A program made the position numbers and the translations under genes. 64,000 bases of DNA from Pochonia chlamydosporia 170 (taxonomy: Eukaryota > Ascomycota > Sordariomycetes > Hypocreales > Clavicipitaceae): contig NW_019154054.1 in the NCBI RefSeq assembly GCF_001653235.2, positions 72,566 through 136,565 of the forward strand. Direction: 5' to 3'. The notes beneath the pieces were generated by a model. It was given only the letters and a program-made list of their open reading frames with translations, searched no databases and was not told where the DNA came from. Below, piece after piece: positions 23,024 to 33,479 of the stretch; within the stretch, counting starts at the first letter, position 1, and each line of letters starts with the position of its first letter.

Positions 23024-23138
23024 ATTACATGTAATTTCAGGGTGGGCGACAGCCGACAAGGCGCACGGACGAAAAGGGTGTAATTACATGTAATTTCAGG
23101 GTGGGCGATGGAGGGCGCACGGACGAAAAGGGTGTATT
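23024..23138. repeat. Tandem duplication of a ~57-bp unit with ATTACATGTAAT palindrome
   Basis: Two adjacent copies begin at 23024 and 23083. Each starts with the perfect palindrome ATTACATGTAAT, then TTTCAGGGTGGGCGA, and ends GCGCACGGACGAAAAGGG followed by TGT. They differ by a few bases and a 3-nt gap in the middle. Confidence 0.85.
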
Positions 23139-23614
23139 ATAGTATAATACGACGGACCCTTTGTACAGTAGCTTCAGACCTAAAGGATTGCGCGCTCACT
23201 GTTGTTCGTTTTTCCTTAGTTATTAGTAGGCGAACACATGTCCGCTTTATTTTATAAACATGAATGTTACCTCCTCGCCAAACCTGCAGAAGCAGATGCC
23301 CTTCATTTCTGGCGGGCCGCCCGCTTCTGTTGCCCTGTGTCTGATAAGCGATAGAACGATGCTGGCCATAATCGGGTGGCGGTGTCAACCTAGTTGTCTA
23401 TATCGTATAGTCTTATATTTAACGGTTGAATCCGCAGAGTCAAGGTTTTTGCAACTTCGCCGCTGTCAGTAACCAACTCGGAACGAAGTACGGTGAACTT
23501 GCTTACACATCAGAGCAACATAGTCTGCTGGTACTCTGCGCGGAGATTTGCCGTTCACAATTTGCACTGCCAGCTCTAAGTTGCTTATTTCGAGCCGTTC
23601 TCTCTTTCGACCAC

Positions 23615-25024
23615 TTACCAGAAGGCGGGGAAGCCGATGCTAGCTTCACCCTCCATACTGTTTTCTTTCAGTCCGCCACTTTGCTGTAGCACCGATCCGT
23701 TGGCCATTATGGAGCCTGAGGTATTACTCATGCCTAGCAGCCAGGGGTGATGCTTTATACTTTGCAGACGAATTCGTTGTGCCGGGCTACGGAAAAGCAT
23801 ATGCCGTAACAAGTCAATTAACATGTCATCGACATCCTCAAATTCGATGACATCGTCATTGCGGTACTTGTACGTCGTTGAAACAGAGCGACTTTTGGAA
23901 GGGGGAACTGGTCGTAGCCGTCGTCGGGGGATGTGTACATCTTCAACAGACATTTTGTGAAACATCTGAAATTCGCCTTCGGCGAGGAATGGCAGTCGCC
24001 CAAAAATGAGGCAGTAAAGTGTAACACCAAGAGACCAGACGTCAACTTGTTCGAATAGTTCGGGATATACCATCTCTTGCCCTATGCAGCAGAGCTCGGG
24101 AGCCATGAAGCCAGGTGTCCCAACCGTCTTAAGCATCTCAAGGGTATCATCGAAAGTATCCAGGCCGACTTTTGCCTTGGCTTCGCGAAGTGGCCGGCTG
24201 ACGAATGAGACATCAAAATCAGCTATTTTGACATGATACTCCTTGCTCAAGAGGAGATTTTCAGGTTTGATGTCTCTATGCACTACGCCGCGCTCGTGAA
24301 GAGCCTCTAGACCTAGCACTGTATCCTTGAGAATCCGCCTTGTTTGGTCAAAAGTAATGCACGGAACATACGAATAATGCTCCGTAAGGACATCATGCGC
24401 CAGAGTACCGTCATATGGCTCATATCTGGGGAAATTCATATGATCAGGCAGACTCGAAGGTGGGCAGACAAAGCTTTGCTTACGCCCGGGACTGGATATA
24501 CACTCCATATCTTCTGGGGCTTTCCTGCAACCTGCTGCTTCATTTCGCATCTCGTCTTCGATCCTCATCCGCTCGTGGTGGCAAACGTGAGGCAGTCCCT
24601 TCTTACGCCAGGGGATAGCTCCAATTTCAGCATATTCGAGAATCAGATATTCTTTCGCGTGCTCGGCATCGTCAATGATCTCGTGTAGGGTGATTACATT
24701 GTCGTGGTGGATTTGTCTAAGAATTTTGCCTTCTTTAAGTACCCCCTCGGTGGGGTGTACAACCTGGTGTTTCTCAGAACGGCGGGGGACGATCTTGATA
24801 GCGACTTTCTCACCTGTTTCGGTGTTGCGAGCTAGCTTCACTTTGCTGTGGCGCCCTCGACCTAGCTCTCCCATTATTTCGTACTGGTTGATAGTTTTGA
24901 GGCCAGTGAAACTATCACGCTGTATTTTCACTTTACCTGTTCTGGGTAGTGTTAGCAACAATGTCGGTTGCATGAAAGTGTGCAATAACAGCAGGCGGGG
25001 TGGAAGGTCCTGAATGGCAATCAT
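23615..25024 (-). CDS. Ssp1/Sak1-type CaMKK-like protein kinase, divergent
   Basis: 469-residue frame. From about residue 44 (TINQYEIMGELGRG) it matches fungal Ca/calmodulin-dependent kinase kinases that activate Snf1/AMPK (Ssp1, Sak1, Tos3 group). Visible: glycine loop GRGRHS at 55-60 (third Gly replaced by Ser), VAIKIV with Lys77, the family marker EIGAIPWRKKGLPHVC, HSYVPC-like HYSYVPCITFDQTRR, catalytic HRDIKPEN at 249-256, VGTPGFMAPEL, and VDVWSLGVTLYCLIFGRLPF. The magnesium motif is DFD at 269-271 (24212-24220) instead of DFG. Family members run to 700 residues or more; this one lacks the long N- and C-terminal tails. Residues 1-28 read like intron (GCTAACACTACCCAG just before), so an upstream exon is likely. 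Probably a diverged extra copy of a conserved kinase; activity uncertain. Confidence 0.8.
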   Translation of the reverse strand: MIAIQDLPPRLLLLHTFMQPTLLLTLPRTGKVKIQRDSFTGLKTINQYEIMGELGRGRHSKVKLARNTETGEKVAIKIVPRRSEKHQVVHPTEGVLKEGKILRQIHHDNVITLHEIIDDAEHAKEYLILEYAEIGAIPWRKKGLPHVCHHERMRIEDEMRNEAAGCRKAPEDMECISSPGRKQSFVCPPSSLPDHMNFPRYEPYDGTLAHDVLTEHYSYVPCITFDQTRRILKDTVLGLEALHERGVVHRDIKPENLLLSKEYHVKIADFDVSFVSRPLREAKAKVGLDTFDDTLEMLKTVGTPGFMAPELCCIGQEMVYPELFEQVDVWSLGVTLYCLIFGRLPFLAEGEFQMFHKMSVEDVHIPRRRLRPVPPSKSRSVSTTYKYRNDDVIEFEDVDDMLIDLLRHMLFRSPAQRIRLQSIKHHPWLLGMSNTSGSIMANGSVLQQSGGLKENSMEGEASIGFPAFW

Positions 25025-25779
25025 GACTTACTCGCGGACTGTACGACAAGTCACAAGTCGTATTGGCGACCTATGAACAGGGTCGCGAGAAAATTCGTAC
25101 AATTTTATCGCCTTTGTAGGTCCCATCTGATTCATATTTTATGGCATGACTTCGTTGGACGTTGTTGTCATTGACAACAGAGTAGTTGTCTCCTTCACCT
25201 CGCATTCCGCCACTTGTATGCGGGGCACTACAGTGCCAATTTCTGGTAATCAATTGGTGGTGACATTGCGGGGCAGTAGGCCTCGAGCTTAAAACTCATT
25301 GGTGGACAAAGAAGAGATCGAAGATCCAACCCAAGGCAACAATGAAGCTATCACCAACGCCTATTAAGGTGAGAGGGGTTACAGTCGGATCAGCGCCTGT
25401 ATCGGCGGCCGCTGAGTCGTCGCCAGACACACACCACGACCTCTTGGTAATAAATGCCACTTTAGGGTGCGTTAAGTGTGTACTTGTCGCCCTCAGTTCC
25501 CATAATATAGCCTTGAGCACATCCAGCACATGCCACATAATATACCACGGAACCCATTCGACACCTGGAACTCCACACCTCCACCCGACACAGACAGCGT
25601 CAGCATTCACAGTTCGCTGGTGCCAGTATCCGTTCGTCGGCGGATAAATGGTGTTGTGGGCTGCTGCGCATTTACCTTACCGTTTCGACAGACTTCTTCA
25701 CTCTTACGTCCCGTGCGATCTGACTTGCAGGCCTCGGGCAGGTTCTGGTCTTATCGCTCGCCGCCTCTGCCAAGCCCAG
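25025..25779. other. Divergent intergenic region between kinase and RING gene
   Basis: Likely holds promoters of both neighbours. A CTTGCAG at about 25731 could be the acceptor of an upstream non-coding or short coding exon of the RING gene. No other feature seen. Confidence 0.4.
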
Positions 25780-27068
25780 ATGGCTCCTCGAGACAACCAC
25801 TTCGGGCATCTCGATGCCTGTTCCTGTCGGGAAGTGGTCTTCTGTCATGCCTGCTGTTTTGAATGGTATCGCGACGACTATGGCTTGATGTGTCCATATT
25901 GTGAAAACGACATAACAGAAATTGTATGTACTCTTAACAAATTATGTCCGCCTGTTATTGTTATGTCACACTGATCGAACCGCGTCCAGGTGAACCCAGA
26001 GAATGACCCGCGACGTATAGACACTGTGTCAAACTTGGCATCGCCAGAACTCCTCCCCCTCCCCTCCGCAGAAGACTCGGGTACAGATGAAGCTTACATT
26101 GAAGAGCACCTGGACCTGCGCGACTTTCACTTCCGCAGAAGTACTCGAACTGGCCCGGCAAATAGACACCAGGCTCCATACATTGATTCAGTGTTGCAGC
26201 TGGTGCTAGACATGGCTCAAAGATTCAGTCAACTTCGACAAAATGAAGGCATGAGTCTATTCCCTCGTTCAGACTACGGATCCTACGCACCACGGATCCA
26301 ACGTCATATATTCACGTCTGGGCCACCCGGTGGAGAAACCGGGTACGTTACGATATTCTCTGGCCCAGTCTATGGTTCCCACAGCGCCAGCAGTATTGTT
26401 GGTGAAGACCACCCCAACCGGGGGAGTATTGATCTCTTTCAAGCGTACGTACCTTAGCCCGTATCAACCAAAAGTTTGACATAGAAGTGGTTTTGTCTCC
26501 CTGTTGGTTTCACATATCCCAGAGTCGAGAAACTAACAGTTTGCGAAGTAGCTTGTCCAATGCTATCCGGGATATGTTACGGCCCCAAGGGGCAGGCGAA
26601 GTTGGCCCTCAACTTGGATATGCTGGACGCTTACAAGAGACTTTAAACCGTGTTAACCCGGCCAATGCCACGACGCGCGATGCTGTCTACTCTCAAGAGG
26701 CGCTTGATCGGGTCATTACCCAGCTTATGGAAGCCAACTGGCAGTCAAGCGCTGCTCCACCAGCGTCCCCTGCAGCTATCAACAACTTGGAGCGCAGAAC
26801 TGTGGACAGGGAACTCCTTGGACCTGAGGGCAAGGTGGAATGCTCGATTTGCACAGATGAAATGAAGGTGCGCCAGACAGTTGCAGTTCTTCCGTGTAAG
26901 CATTGGTTTCACGAGAATTGCGTTATATTATGGTTGGAGGAGCATAATACGTGCCCTGTTTGTCGAAATTCAATCGAAAGGAACCCGAGGGAACCAACAC
27001 CAGGTGCTGCTGATACTGTTAGAGCCTCACAGCAGGGACAAGTCAACTTTGTCATCCCTCCGTTTTGA
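25780..27068 (+). CDS. RING-H2 ubiquitin ligase of the RNF126/RNF115 type, three exons
   Basis: CDS reads 25780-25923, 25990-26444, 26552-27068, giving 371 residues. The two introns are 66 nt (GTATGT donor, CACTGAT branch region, CCAG acceptor) and 107 nt (GTACGT donor, AACTAAC branch, AGTAG acceptor), both phase-consistent. The N-terminus has a zinc-ribbon, REVVFCHACCFEWYRDDYGL then MCPYCENDITEIV, which in this family binds ubiquitin or substrate. The C-terminus carries EALDRVITQLMEANWQSSAA, then the RING-H2: CSICTDEMKV, VLPCKHWFHENC, TCPVCRN, all eight zinc ligands present. It would transfer ubiquitin from an E2 to cytosolic substrates. Start 25780 is chosen as the first Met before the ribbon. 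The frame is intact. Confidence 0.88.
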
Positions 27069-27729
27069 CATGCTCAGACGTAACCACTCGGACCAATCAC
27101 GAAACAGTGGTAGTATTTGAAAGCCGTTGAAACTTTCTATTGCAATTAACACACCTACTGGAGTGATCGTTCGTAGACCTCATAATGCTCCTGTTTTTCC
27201 CACCAGCCCTCCGTTCCTATGCACTTGGCAACGATGTGATAGTAAATCAAACAAGGTCATCACCGTCTAAATCGCTGGGATGCATTGGTTCGGCATACTA
27301 CTTGACAGGATAAACTCTCGAGTACGGGAATGTGACCGCCGTATCCCTTGAAAAAGTTAATTATTCTCACCCGTCAGAAGCGGCGCTGGCTTTACTTCCC
27401 ACCGTAGTCGACCACAGGATGAGGCGAGAGACGGACGGCGTTCTTCCCAAGGTGTAAAGGCGTGAATAAGACTCGGCTAATGCTTGAATGGCATTTGCTG
27501 CTTCGGTGGTGATATCCAGAGGAGACAGTTCTGATTTTGGTTATGCTGATTCTAGGGATGCTGATATTGTTCGTTCGTTACTCAGTTGTCGGAAGAGACG
27601 CAAAATTGCGAAGTGATAGTACAACGACTATATGACTGTAACGACATCTTAATTCGATCATCGAATTAAGATGTCTGAATTCAACGGAGATATATCCGTC
27701 ACTCACATACCACTTCGGGGAACAGCAAA
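27069..27729. other. Intergenic with one perfect inverted repeat
   Basis: 3' flank of the RING gene. No gene recognised. It contains the palindrome listed at 27643-27675. Confidence 0.45.
27643..27675. repeat. Perfect 16-bp inverted repeat with 1-nt centre
   Basis: Arms GACATCTTAATTCGAT (27643-27658) and its exact reverse complement (27660-27675) around a single C. It would form a long cruciform or hairpin. No T tract follows, so it is not a bacterial-type terminator. Confidence 0.9.
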
Positions 27730-27984
27730 TAGATCGGCGGCAGAAACGGTGCGAATGGTTGGTTCTACACAACAGGCAACAAGACGGTCAACCAATATGA
27801 AATAATTTCCGAGTTACACCGTGGACCAAATACCAAGGTGAAACTTGGTATTGATACTAATACAGGTGGCAATGTGGTCATCAAGATAGTCCCACGACAT
27901 GGGCCGTCTAAGAGGGCAAATAGAACAACCTGCACTCAGATCACCGCTCTGGAACGTATCAATCATCCGAACATCGTCACAGGT
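27730..27984 (+). pseudogene. Fragment of a CaMKK-like kinase, N-lobe only
   Basis: From 27781 it reads KTVNQYEIISELHRGPNTKV then KLGIDTNTGGNVVIKIVPRH and ERINHPNIV, clearly homologous to residues 43-112 of the kinase at 23615-25024 (TINQYEIMGELGRGRHSKVK...), including the ATP-binding lysine in VVIKIV. The glycine loop is degraded (HRGPNT). Homology stops after NHPNIV at about 27980, exactly where Helitron-derived coding sequence begins. The sequences are clearly diverged, so it is not a recent copy of the neighbour. Dead fragment. Confidence 0.8.
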
Positions 27985-30312
27985 GCTGACTCCGAGAGCA
28001 TCATGCCTCGTCGATAATGTTCAGCTGCTTCGTCGATCGGCCGAAGACGCGAAACGCGACGCCAGGCAATGGGCAGCGTCAGCTGGCGACACTGACTTCT
28101 CGGTTACACATGCCGATGATGAGGGAGAAGGTGAGGGCGATGAAGAGGCCGCCTCGGTTCACGAGTCTGACAGCATCGGTAACACAACGCGTCTAATTTA
28201 CGTCATAAGAAGTGCACTGGGGTCCAACCAGATCACTGCCGGTTCGCCGGAGCTCATGGCAACAATGAAGCAGCTCTGCCACTTCCAGCTATCAGCGCAG
28301 AGCTCGGCTGGTGGGCTCTACGCCACCGTAATACCCGAACAAGGAGAAAGACAGATCGGCATACACGGAGGAAATTTGTCCGGGGCCAATATACCACCGC
28401 AGGATCAGGTCAAAGCCATCAAGTCGCAACAGATATGTGCCTCCAGAGAGAGGGAACGGATGATCCAGGGCATACAAAATATGGCGGTGGCCCACAAAAC
28501 CGAGCAAGGTATGGTGATGCGAAATGTGCTCAGTGGTTTCGGCGAGGAGGATATTGAGATGAGGGGAGGAGCGGACTTGGAAGAAAGCGTAGGCGAGGCA
28601 GGAGGTCCAGGCGTTGAAGTGGACTTTGGCATATCACACCCTTTCTCGAGACAGGCAAGGCTCTGGCAGCAAGGTTCACATTGAATAAGAGACAGACAAT
28701 CGCCCTCCTGATCATATGCCGCCAGCTCGATGTGATACAACGCGGCGCCAGAGGCGAAGTCTGTCAGCTCTGTCATTTTGTTGGGGGAGAAGGTGGCACG
28801 GGGAAGTCACGAGTCATCGAAACGCTCGTTGAGCTCTTTGCATGCAAAAGAATATCGAACAGTCTCTTGATAACAGCGACTTCGGGGACGGCGGCATCGC
28901 GAATTAACGGCATCACGATCCACTCCGCCTGCGGGTTTTCCAAGGACCAAGCAGCAGGCACGAGCATGGCCAAGGATCTCGACGGCGTACGACTGGCGAA
29001 AGTGACGGAGCGATTTATTCATGGCCAAACTCGAATGGACTGGCAAGAGAAAGACCTCCTTGTCGTCGACGAGGTGAGCATGCTGGGAGCCCAGATGCTA
29101 CGCGCGGTGAACGAGCAGCTCCGCCGACTCCGCGGCTCACATCAAGACTTTGGGGGGATCCCTATCGTGCTCTTCTGCGGAGACTTTCAACAGTTCCGCC
29201 CAGTACATGACAGGTCAATCCTTTTGCCGAGCGTGGCCATCTCGTGGGACGAAGACAACTCGTTCAAGGCCGAGCAACGACACCAACACGACAAGGCACA
29301 TGCGCTATGGAAGAAATTCACGACTGTCGTCATGCTGGACGAACAAGTTCGCGCCGCCGGGGACCTGGAATTGCAGCGCTTGCTGAAACGGATTCGATTG
29401 GGCGTGCAGGACAAAACGGATCTGGATCTCCTCAACTCAAGGTACTACCGAGAAGCTAAACGGATTCCGTGGGAAACAGGGATCACCGTGGTGACGCCAC
29501 TGAACAGGAACCGGTGGAACCTCAACATGGAGGCAGCTTTGTCATTCCAGATGCAGGAGCGGTCGATGCGAATCTTCTTATCACAGCATAAGTGGAACAA
29601 TGGACGGCGGACGGCGGAAGAAACCACCATGATGCTAAACCACGGGGACGAGAGTGCGATACCAGTACCAGGGGTCTTCATGTTCGTACCAGGGATGCCT
29701 GTGGTCGTGAATCGCAACACGCATCAGGGCTTGAAGCTTGTCAACGGTGCCAGTTACACTGGGCTGGAGGTCATCCTCGACAAGGCATATCCAGGACATC
29801 GGATCTCGGCCGACACGGTGATCCACTTCGGACCACCAGCCGGGATAATTCTGGAGTCAGAAACGACAAAGGATGTTCACTTCGTCGGGATGCCACCAGG
29901 CACGATGCTGTTGACGCCCGTGAGCGTCATGATACGGCGGCAGCGTAGTCGGCCGTGGCAGCAGAAGGACGTTAGTCGGAAAGGGCTGCCATGCGCGGCG
30001 GCGTTCGCGTGCACAGATTACAAAGTGCAGAGCAGGACGCTGGAGCGCGTAGCTCTGGAGCTGCGAGGGACGCGCACGACAACGGTCGACGGGCGCGTGG
30101 TGCCCTCGCAGTGCGATCCCTACAGCCTGTATGTGCAGCTATCACGGTGCCGGTCATTAGATGGCATGATGCTCATCTCGAAGGTGCGGGAAAGAGATAT
30201 GGTGGGCAACCGGGTCCCACAGGCAATGACTACGGCACAGGGCAGACTGGATGAATTGAGCACCAGAACAATCGAAGAGGCACAGCGGTGGCTTGGTAAT
30301 GATAAGGCATGA
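27985..30312 (+). pseudogene. Helitron helicase (Pif1-type), 5'-truncated and frameshifted
   Basis: 27985-28684 reads the linker that precedes the helicase in fungal Helitron RepHel proteins (VQLLRRSAEDAKRDAR, SRERERMIQGIQ). A frameshift near 28655 leads into 28681-30312: FTLNKRQTIALLIICRQLD, Walker A GGEGGTGKSRVIE, motif Ia TATSGTAASRI, Walker B LLVVDEVSML, motif III IVLFCGDFQQFRPV, LDEQVRAAGDLELQRLL, TPLNRNRWN, and the C-terminal UvrD-like QLSRCRSLDGMMLIS. The HUH Rep nuclease half is absent, so the element cannot start rolling-circle transposition alone. The 3' end (CTRR with hairpin) could not be fixed; it should lie between 30313 and about 30555. Confidence 0.85.
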
Positions 30313-30555
30313 TAAGGCATAAAATGGTGATGATGGAAGCGAAGTCGAAATGTAGTTAGGGGGAAAAATATCTAGTCCAGGAAAAGAAGCTGAACTGGCG
30401 AAAGAAACTAACCAATAAGAATCCGAGAAACTCCAACCAATAAGGAAGCGGGAAACTTGGGATGCGGGCGGCGGGTGGGGCAGAAGGACCTTTCGTTCCT
30501 CAAGCACTCAAGGCACGAGGCATTTGGGGGAAAACTTAAGGATTAATGTGCTGAA

Positions 30556-30694
30556 CAATATCTCTGAATAGCTTCGTTTTTCAGCGATTTTTTTCTATGA
30601 CTAAGCAAGCCTCCCCAAGCCTTAACAAAATCACAATCTTGCCTAAGCCTGCCTCTACAAGTATTTTTTTGTGTGAGCCTGCCTTGGCCTCGCC
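30556..30694 (+). repeat. 3' end fragment of a hAT related to the element at 51136-57101
   Basis: About 140 bp matching 56896-57034 downstream of the hAT transposase there: GAATAGCTTCGTTTT, ACTAAGCAAGCCT, AACAAAATCACAA, then TTGTGTGAGCCTGCCTTGG followed by CCTCGCC. It stops abruptly where the next hAT's inverted repeat starts. Confidence 0.8.
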
Positions 30695-33479
30695 CAGGGT
30701 GGTTTTCCATCCCAAGTATGGAAATACCCTTTCCATATATGGACATGGACAGGGTATCGATATGGATAATAGTATTGCAATACTCATTAAACTATTGGCG
30801 AGGCTGTGCCACTAACAGGGGACCGTACAGGGAACGCTACAGGGGGCCGTCCAAGGGTTTGAGGGCCTAACCCCCGCTAAGAATCCACACATCCACAAGT
30901 CACTTTCCCCACCAAATTGTATGGTTAGGTTGCGGCCGTGATGGAGTCTGAAAGTGTGATATCCTTCTTCGATTCCGAATCAATAATATCGGAATCTTCG
31001 ACCTCAAGGTCTCGCAATACGAGAGGCAGAACTGCCGTGGGGACTTGGAGCCATGCTCGTACGGCCGTGAGGGGAGAAACGGAGTTCAAAGGCCGGAATC
31101 GCCTTCTCTATTGCCGTCATTGCCCCTAGGAGAATGCCTACAGCACGTCGGTTACCACTAACTTTCGAAAACACCTCGAGAGCAAACACAATATCCGGGT
31201 TATAGAAGATTTGACCCCTCTTCAGTCGTCCATTTTTGAAGGGTTTGAACAGCTGTACCAGCAAGCGCAGGATCTGGGTCGCACAACCGAGATCGAGGCG
31301 CAGGTCCTCAAAAGTTACCTGTAAGGGAATGGCCCCACTTTAGAACTCAGATAGCTCGAGTCAGAGCTTCCTTCGGAACCTCTTACTCTCCTTGTGAACA
31401 ATCACTTTATCCAAGTCGCACTCGACCTTGCTCGTGCCTTGTACCGTCACATTACCTTGATCAAGACAAAATAAACAAGGCGTTGGCATGGCTAATCGTT
31501 GTACGAAACCTCCCTTACCGAATTGTCGAATCCCGTGAATTCCACCTCTTCATTTCTACCCTGAACCCAGTTGCAAAGGATTTCCTCCCCTTCGCCCATT
31601 CAACCATACCGAAAATCATAGACCAGCATTTCCTGTCGGCAAAGGATGTCATACGAAAGAAGCTCCAGTCAGCAATATCTAAGATTCATCTTTTTCTTGA
31701 TATTTGGACGTCTCCAAATCGACTCCTTCTCCTTGGAATATGTGCTCACTTTGTCGACCACGCACAAGAAACGCGAAGCAAAGCCCTCCTTGCCCTTCGC
31801 CCAGTAGCAAACCACTCAGGTGAAAAACAATTCGTTACCCTTCTTCCGGTCTTGCGAGATTTTGGCATTTTGCGACGCATTGGTAGTGTTGTGGGAGATA
31901 ACTCGAGCACGAATGACACCCTCTGTCGAGCGTCGAGCACATGTCTTAGGGAAGAGGAGGACATTGATTGGGATCCGGAAGTTCACCGCCTCCGATGTCT
32001 CGGCCATGTAATTAACTTGGCTGTCCAGGCTTTCTTGTTCAAAGATTCGCTAGACTTAAACCAATGTGAACTGTACGATGACAGCGAAGGGCATGCGGAA
32101 ATCCAAAAGCAGCGGGCTAAGTTTCGACTCCTTGGCCCGTTGGGCAAACTGCACAACTTGGTTGTCAACATTCGGAGTTCGTCAGGACGTACCAAAGAGT
32201 TCAAGGAGCTTGCAGGGAGATTAATTCCCCTGGACAATCGTACGAGGTGGAATAGTTGGTATCAAATGCTGCAGGTTGCCACTGAACAAGGGATTGCGAG
32301 TGCCCTGGACTCCTACACGAAGAATCATTTCGATGACCTTTCCGCGGATTTTCTGTTGCCAGAAGAGTGGGTGAGGCTTCGCACAATTAAAGACATTCTT
32401 CAGCCATTCTCACGAGCAACATTGGCCACACAAGGGGATCACGCCACGCTGGACAAAGTACTCTTTACAATGGACGTCTTGATCCGATGCTTTGATGAGG
32501 CTTTGGTAAGTTGCTCACTTTCATCTCATTACGCTAACGCTAACATAGTGCGATAGATCGCATATAAATCAGACCCAGAACTTTCGTCTAGAATCCAGAG
32601 AGGTTGGGAAGTGTTCGACAAATATTACAGCAAAACAGACAGTTCGCCTTATTATGCAGCCGCCTTGATCCTCCATCCAAGTTATCGCAAGACGTATATC
32701 TACGCGAACTGGAAGAAGAAATGGCATAAACCTGCTTTTAAGCAGGTTAAGGACCTTTGGCTCGCATACCGAGATGCAACAGATGCCGATGCCCTTTCGC
32801 ACCATCTAGTGGATGATGGGGGAGACAAGGATCTCGATGCGTTTGATCGTATTTCTAGGAATCTGCAGAATTGTACTCGGCCATCAAGTCAAGATGAGTA
32901 TGAAGATTACATTTCGTATGATCCGTACGACATTACGCCGATGACTGCTTTGTCATGGTGGCTTCAAGAGCAACAAAGGAAACGATGGCCACGGCTATCA
33001 CGGATGGCAATAGATATTCTGTCAATGCCAGCTATGAGTGATGAGCCGGAGCGAGTATTCTCAGGCACTCGTCGCACTATCTCCTGGGAAAGGGCACAAT
33101 TAGACGCGGACCAAGTTGAAAAGGGAGAATGTTTAAAGCAATGGGTCAGAAACGATACTCTGAAGGGTTGCGAAGGCGGAGAGGTTCACGTTTTCGGGTA
33201 AATTTTCCCTCCGATTTCCATGCCTACTTCTCATGAATCGAGAAAATTTCACCGGATATCGTTTTCGTAGGACTCCGATCGTTAAATTTCCTTACTTATT
33301 TCTTAACTTTTAATTGATCGTACAATGCCACTTGTCTATTGTTTCCATAGTGAAGTGAATGCTCCTTGGTGACAGCGCACGGACCAGGTATGGAAAGGTG
33401 TATTGCAATACTTGTAATAAATGTGGGGCAATACTTCAGAATGGATTGCACCCCTTTCCATATATGGAAAACCACCCTG
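30695..33479 (+). mobile_element. hAT element C, degenerate
   Basis: 2785 bp between inverted repeats starting CAGGGTGGTTTTCCAT (30695) and ending in the reverse complement at 33479; subterminal CCTTTCCATATATGGA-type palindromes lie near both ends. Eight bases outside each end (GCCTCGCC and GCGAGGAC) do not match as a direct duplication. The left flank is the end of one hAT and the right flank is inside another, so the surroundings were rearranged. Encodes a broken transposase. Confidence 0.75.
30938..33201 (+). pseudogene. hAT element C transposase, broken
   Basis: The N-terminus has a BED zinc finger, YCRHCP then stop then ENAYSTSVTTNFRKHLESKH; the TAG at 31127-31129 sits where Trp is expected. 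More frame breaks lie at 31320-31480. From 31483 the RNase-H-like core is clear: KIHLFLDIWTSPNRL (first Asp), VVGDNSSTNDTL (second Asp), RLRCLGHVINLAVQAFL (the CxxH motif), DNRTRWNSWYQML. A 51-nt intron at 32506-32556 (GTAAGT, CGCTAAC) joins to the C-terminal part with YYAAALILHP, the LSRMAIDILSMPAMSDEPER dimerisation helix, and RVFSGTRR. Catalytic core is preserved but the start is destroyed. Confidence 0.85.
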
